Position numbers and translations under genes: made by a program
NCBI GenBank assembly: GCA_016708125.1
Contig: JADJGF010000001.1
Coordinates: forward strand, 2,130,001-2,194,000
Direction of reading: 5' to 3'
Source: Ignavibacteriota bacterium
Lineage (GTDB): Bacteria; Bacteroidota; Ignavibacteria; Ignavibacteriales; Melioribacteraceae
Length of the DNA: 64,000 bases
Notes under the pieces: generated by a model
What the model was told of the DNA's origin: nothing
Databases searched by the model: none
The model's input: the letters and a program-made list of their open reading frames with translations, nothing else
Shown here: one piece after another, positions 61,553-64,000 of the stretch
Numbering within the stretch: the stretch's first letter is position 1
Layout: each line of letters begins with the position of its first letter

Positions 61553-64000
61553 ATGAGTACTTATGTTACAAAAGAAATTGCTTTAGAAGATGCAATTGAA
61601 AATTATTTAATTACCAATGGTGGTTATTCAAAAGGCAGCAATGAAGATTTTGACAAAGAAATTTGTATAGATACTAAAACTTTATTCTCTTTTATAAAAG
61701 AAACGCAACCACAAGAATGGGAAAAATCTAATACAATTCACGGCAAAGAAATTGAGCCAAAATTACTTTCCCGGTTAAGTAAAGAAATTGAAATAAGAGG
61801 CATGCTTGATGTTTTGCGTAATGGTATTACTGATTTAGGAGTTCGTTATAAACTTGTTTACTTTAAACCTTCCAGCAAACTCAATGCAGAAAGTATTCGC
61901 TTATATAATTCAAATAAATTAACGATTACAAGACAATTTAAATACAGTTTATCAAATAATAATAGTATTGATTTATTGCTTTGTGTTAACGGCTTACCGG
62001 TTGCAACGGCCGAATTAAAAAATCAATATACTCATCAAACAGTTAATGAAGCTAAAGTACAATACATAACTTCAAGAGATAATAGAGAACTACTTTTTCA
62101 GTTTAATAAAAGAGCATTAGTTCATTTTGCTGTAGATACTGATGAAGTTTACATGACAACCAAAATTGATGGAGATAACACAAGGTATTTACCATTTAAT
62201 AAAGGTGCTAATAATGGGGCTGGCAATCCGCCAAATCCCAATGGTTATAAATCATCATATTTATGGGAATATGTTTGGACAAAAGATAGCTGGTTAGATA
62301 TTATTAAACGTTTTTTAAATCTGCAGAAAGAAGAAGTTACGATAGATGAAAAGAAGTTTTAAAAAAGAAAAACTAATTTTCCCTCGTTTTCATCAGTTAG
62401 ATTGTGTTCGTACATTAACAGACGATGCATTAAAAAATGGTTGTGGCAAAAACTATTTAATTCAACATTCTGCTGGTAGCGGTAAAAGTAATTCTATTGC
62501 ATGGTTATCTTACCATCTTTCAAATTTACATGATGCAAATAATGAAAGAGTTTTTAATTCTGTTATAGTAGTAACAGATAGAAAAGTTCTTGATCAACAG
62601 CTTCAAGATACAATTTACCAATACGAACATGTTGCGGGTGTTGTTCAAAGAATTGATAAAGATTCATCTCAGCTTGCAAGTGCTTTAGAAAGTGGTTCTA
62701 ATATTATTATTACAACAATTCAGAAGTTTCCATTTGTACTAGATAAAATTAATGTTTTACCAAGCAGAAAATATGCTCTTATAGTTGATGAAGCACATAG
62801 TTCACAAAGCGGTGAAGCATCTAAAAAAATGAAAGAAGTTTTATCAGCGCCATCTTTAGAAAGTGCGGTTAAAGAAGATTCATTAATTTATGGTGACGAT
62901 TTGACTTCTGAAGATGAAATTCGTAACTCTATGTTGACTCGTGGACCTCAAAATAACTTGAGTTTTTTTGCGTTTACTGCAACACCAAAAGCAAAAACAT
63001 TAGAAGTATTTGGCCAAAAAGATCCTGTCACTGGCAAACCATTTCCTTTTCACCTTTATTCTATGCGTCAAGCAATTGAAGAAGGTTTTATATTAGATGT
63101 ACTTAAAAATTATACTACATACAAAACTTTTTATCGTTTATCAAAAGAAATTGAAGCCGATCCAGTAATTAACAAGAAAAAGGCAAAAAGAGCTATTGCT
63201 CGTTTTCTATCTTTGCATCCACATAATTTAGCCCAAAAAGCTGAAGTAATAATTGAACATTTCCGCCAAAGAACAATTTGGAAAATTGGCGGGCAAGCAA
63301 AAGCAATGGTTGTTACTCCATCCCGTTTACATGTTGTTAAATATAAACAAGAATTTGATAAGTATATAAAACTAAAAAAATATGATGATGTAAAAGCAAT
63401 AGTTGCATTCTCCGGCACAGTGAAAGATGAATATGACATTTTATACACAGAAGCCGATATGAATAATTTTGGTGAAAAAGAATTACCTGAAAAATTCAAT
63501 ACAACAGATTACAACATTCTGCTTGTCGCAGATAAGTATCAAACTGGTTTCGACCAACCGTTATTGCATACAATGTATATTGATAAAAAACTTCATGGAG
63601 TAAAAGCAGTTCAAACATTATCGAGATTGAATCGTACATATCCTGGAAAGGATGATACTTTTATACTAGACTTTGCAAATTCAACAGAAGAAATTTTGGA
63701 ATCATTTCAACCTTTTTATGAAACTACAACAGTTACTGAAATTTCTGATCCAAATCAATTATATGATATGAAACATAAAATTGATGAATACCAAATCATT
63801 CTTAATTCTGAAGTAAATGCTTTTAGTGAAATATTTTTTAAGAATAAAACAAAACATAATGTTCATGATCAATCAAGGTTAAATTCTTTTATTGATCCGG
63901 CTATTGATAGATTTAAGAACCTTAAAGACGATGAACAAAGGGAAGAATGCAAACATCTTTTAATGTCTTTTATACGACTCTATTCTTTTTTAGCTCAAAT
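61553..64000 (+). pseudogene. hsdR: type I restriction endonuclease subunit HsdR, frameshifted and cut by the window edge
   Basis: HsdR is the DNA-translocating, cutting subunit of the type I system. The first frame (61553-62362) holds the nuclease domain with Asp140 (SIDLLLCV) and Glu154-x-Lys156 (ATAELKNQY). It ends at TAA after TIDEKKF. Removing one T from the T4 run (62357-62360) continues as FKKEKLIFPRFHQLDCVRTL and then the helicase: Walker A SAGSGKSNS, LIVDEAHSSQSGE, FAFTATPKAKT, VADKYQTGFDQPLLH and LSRLNRTYPGKD. This frame (ATG 62346) stays open to the window end. A real HsdR would need the frame corrected. A ribosome site (GGAG) precedes the ATG at 61553. Confidence 0.88.

Noticed and set aside
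62346..64000. Second half of HsdR as an independent gene starting at ATG 62346
   Set aside because: It has no ribosome site and begins in the middle of the conserved HsdR sequence; the protein continues directly from the previous frame after one base change.

Overview
The window is low-GC, gene-dense bacterial DNA. It most likely comes from an Ignavibacteria-type member of the Bacteroidota/Chlorobiota group. Support for this is a Por-type C-terminal sorting domain with an NYPNPFNP motif (23161-21839), a GldA/GldF/GldG-like ABC cluster, an alpha-2-macroglobulin/PBP1C pair, GH110 and GH120 enzymes, and AAA/ATT-rich codon use. The assignment is inference, since no rRNA or other taxonomic marker is present.

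Region 1 (1-18.5 kb) is mostly housekeeping: miaB and the start of a secreted protein on the minus strand; then A2M lipoprotein, pbpC, an SDR enzyme and rpiA; then a Gld-like ABC transporter set whose last member (DUF4340) is frameshifted; an FMN reductase; and a DUF255 thioredoxin-fold protein. Intergenic spaces carry palindromic GTCATTCC...GGAATGAC repeats.

Region 2 (18.5-28 kb) is regulatory and secretory: a multi-PAS histidine kinase, a CBM48-like protein, a CAP-domain secreted protein with a 55-residue membrane partner, and a kinase/regulator pair. Next to that pair lies a promoter region with two identically spaced triplets of TTGTCA boxes, in front of two secreted-protein genes.

Region 3 (28-38 kb) holds small accessory genes and decaying fragments (both ends of an SRAP/YedK gene lying 2.2 kb apart, a broken hydroxylaminobenzene-mutase-like gene), followed by an alpha/beta-hydrolase lipoprotein and two beta-helix glycosidases (GH110-like and GH120-like).

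Region 4 (38.4-52.5 kb) is mobile DNA. A truncated tRNA-Asp 3' end beside a tyrosine integrase marks an attachment site. The integrase abuts an eight-gene metal-efflux operon (RND CusCBA type, two CDF transporters, a PII-like protein, a GDCCVxC protein and a small secreted protein). After it come a primase-helicase, a second integrase and an excisionase-like HTH gene, as in P4-like satellites or integrative islands.

Region 5 (52.5-64 kb) is a defence island, all on the plus strand with mostly overlapping or closely spaced genes: a three-gene ABC-3C-type system, then hsdM, an AlbA_2/ATPase gene, hsdS, a protein that looks like a proteasome-type Ntn hydrolase, and hsdR running off the window. 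The Ntn-hydrolase-like gene inside a type I restriction operon is the most unusual observation. Four genes (DUF4340, HMA-CDF, hsdS, hsdR) are interrupted by one-base changes at homopolymers, which may be sequencing errors.
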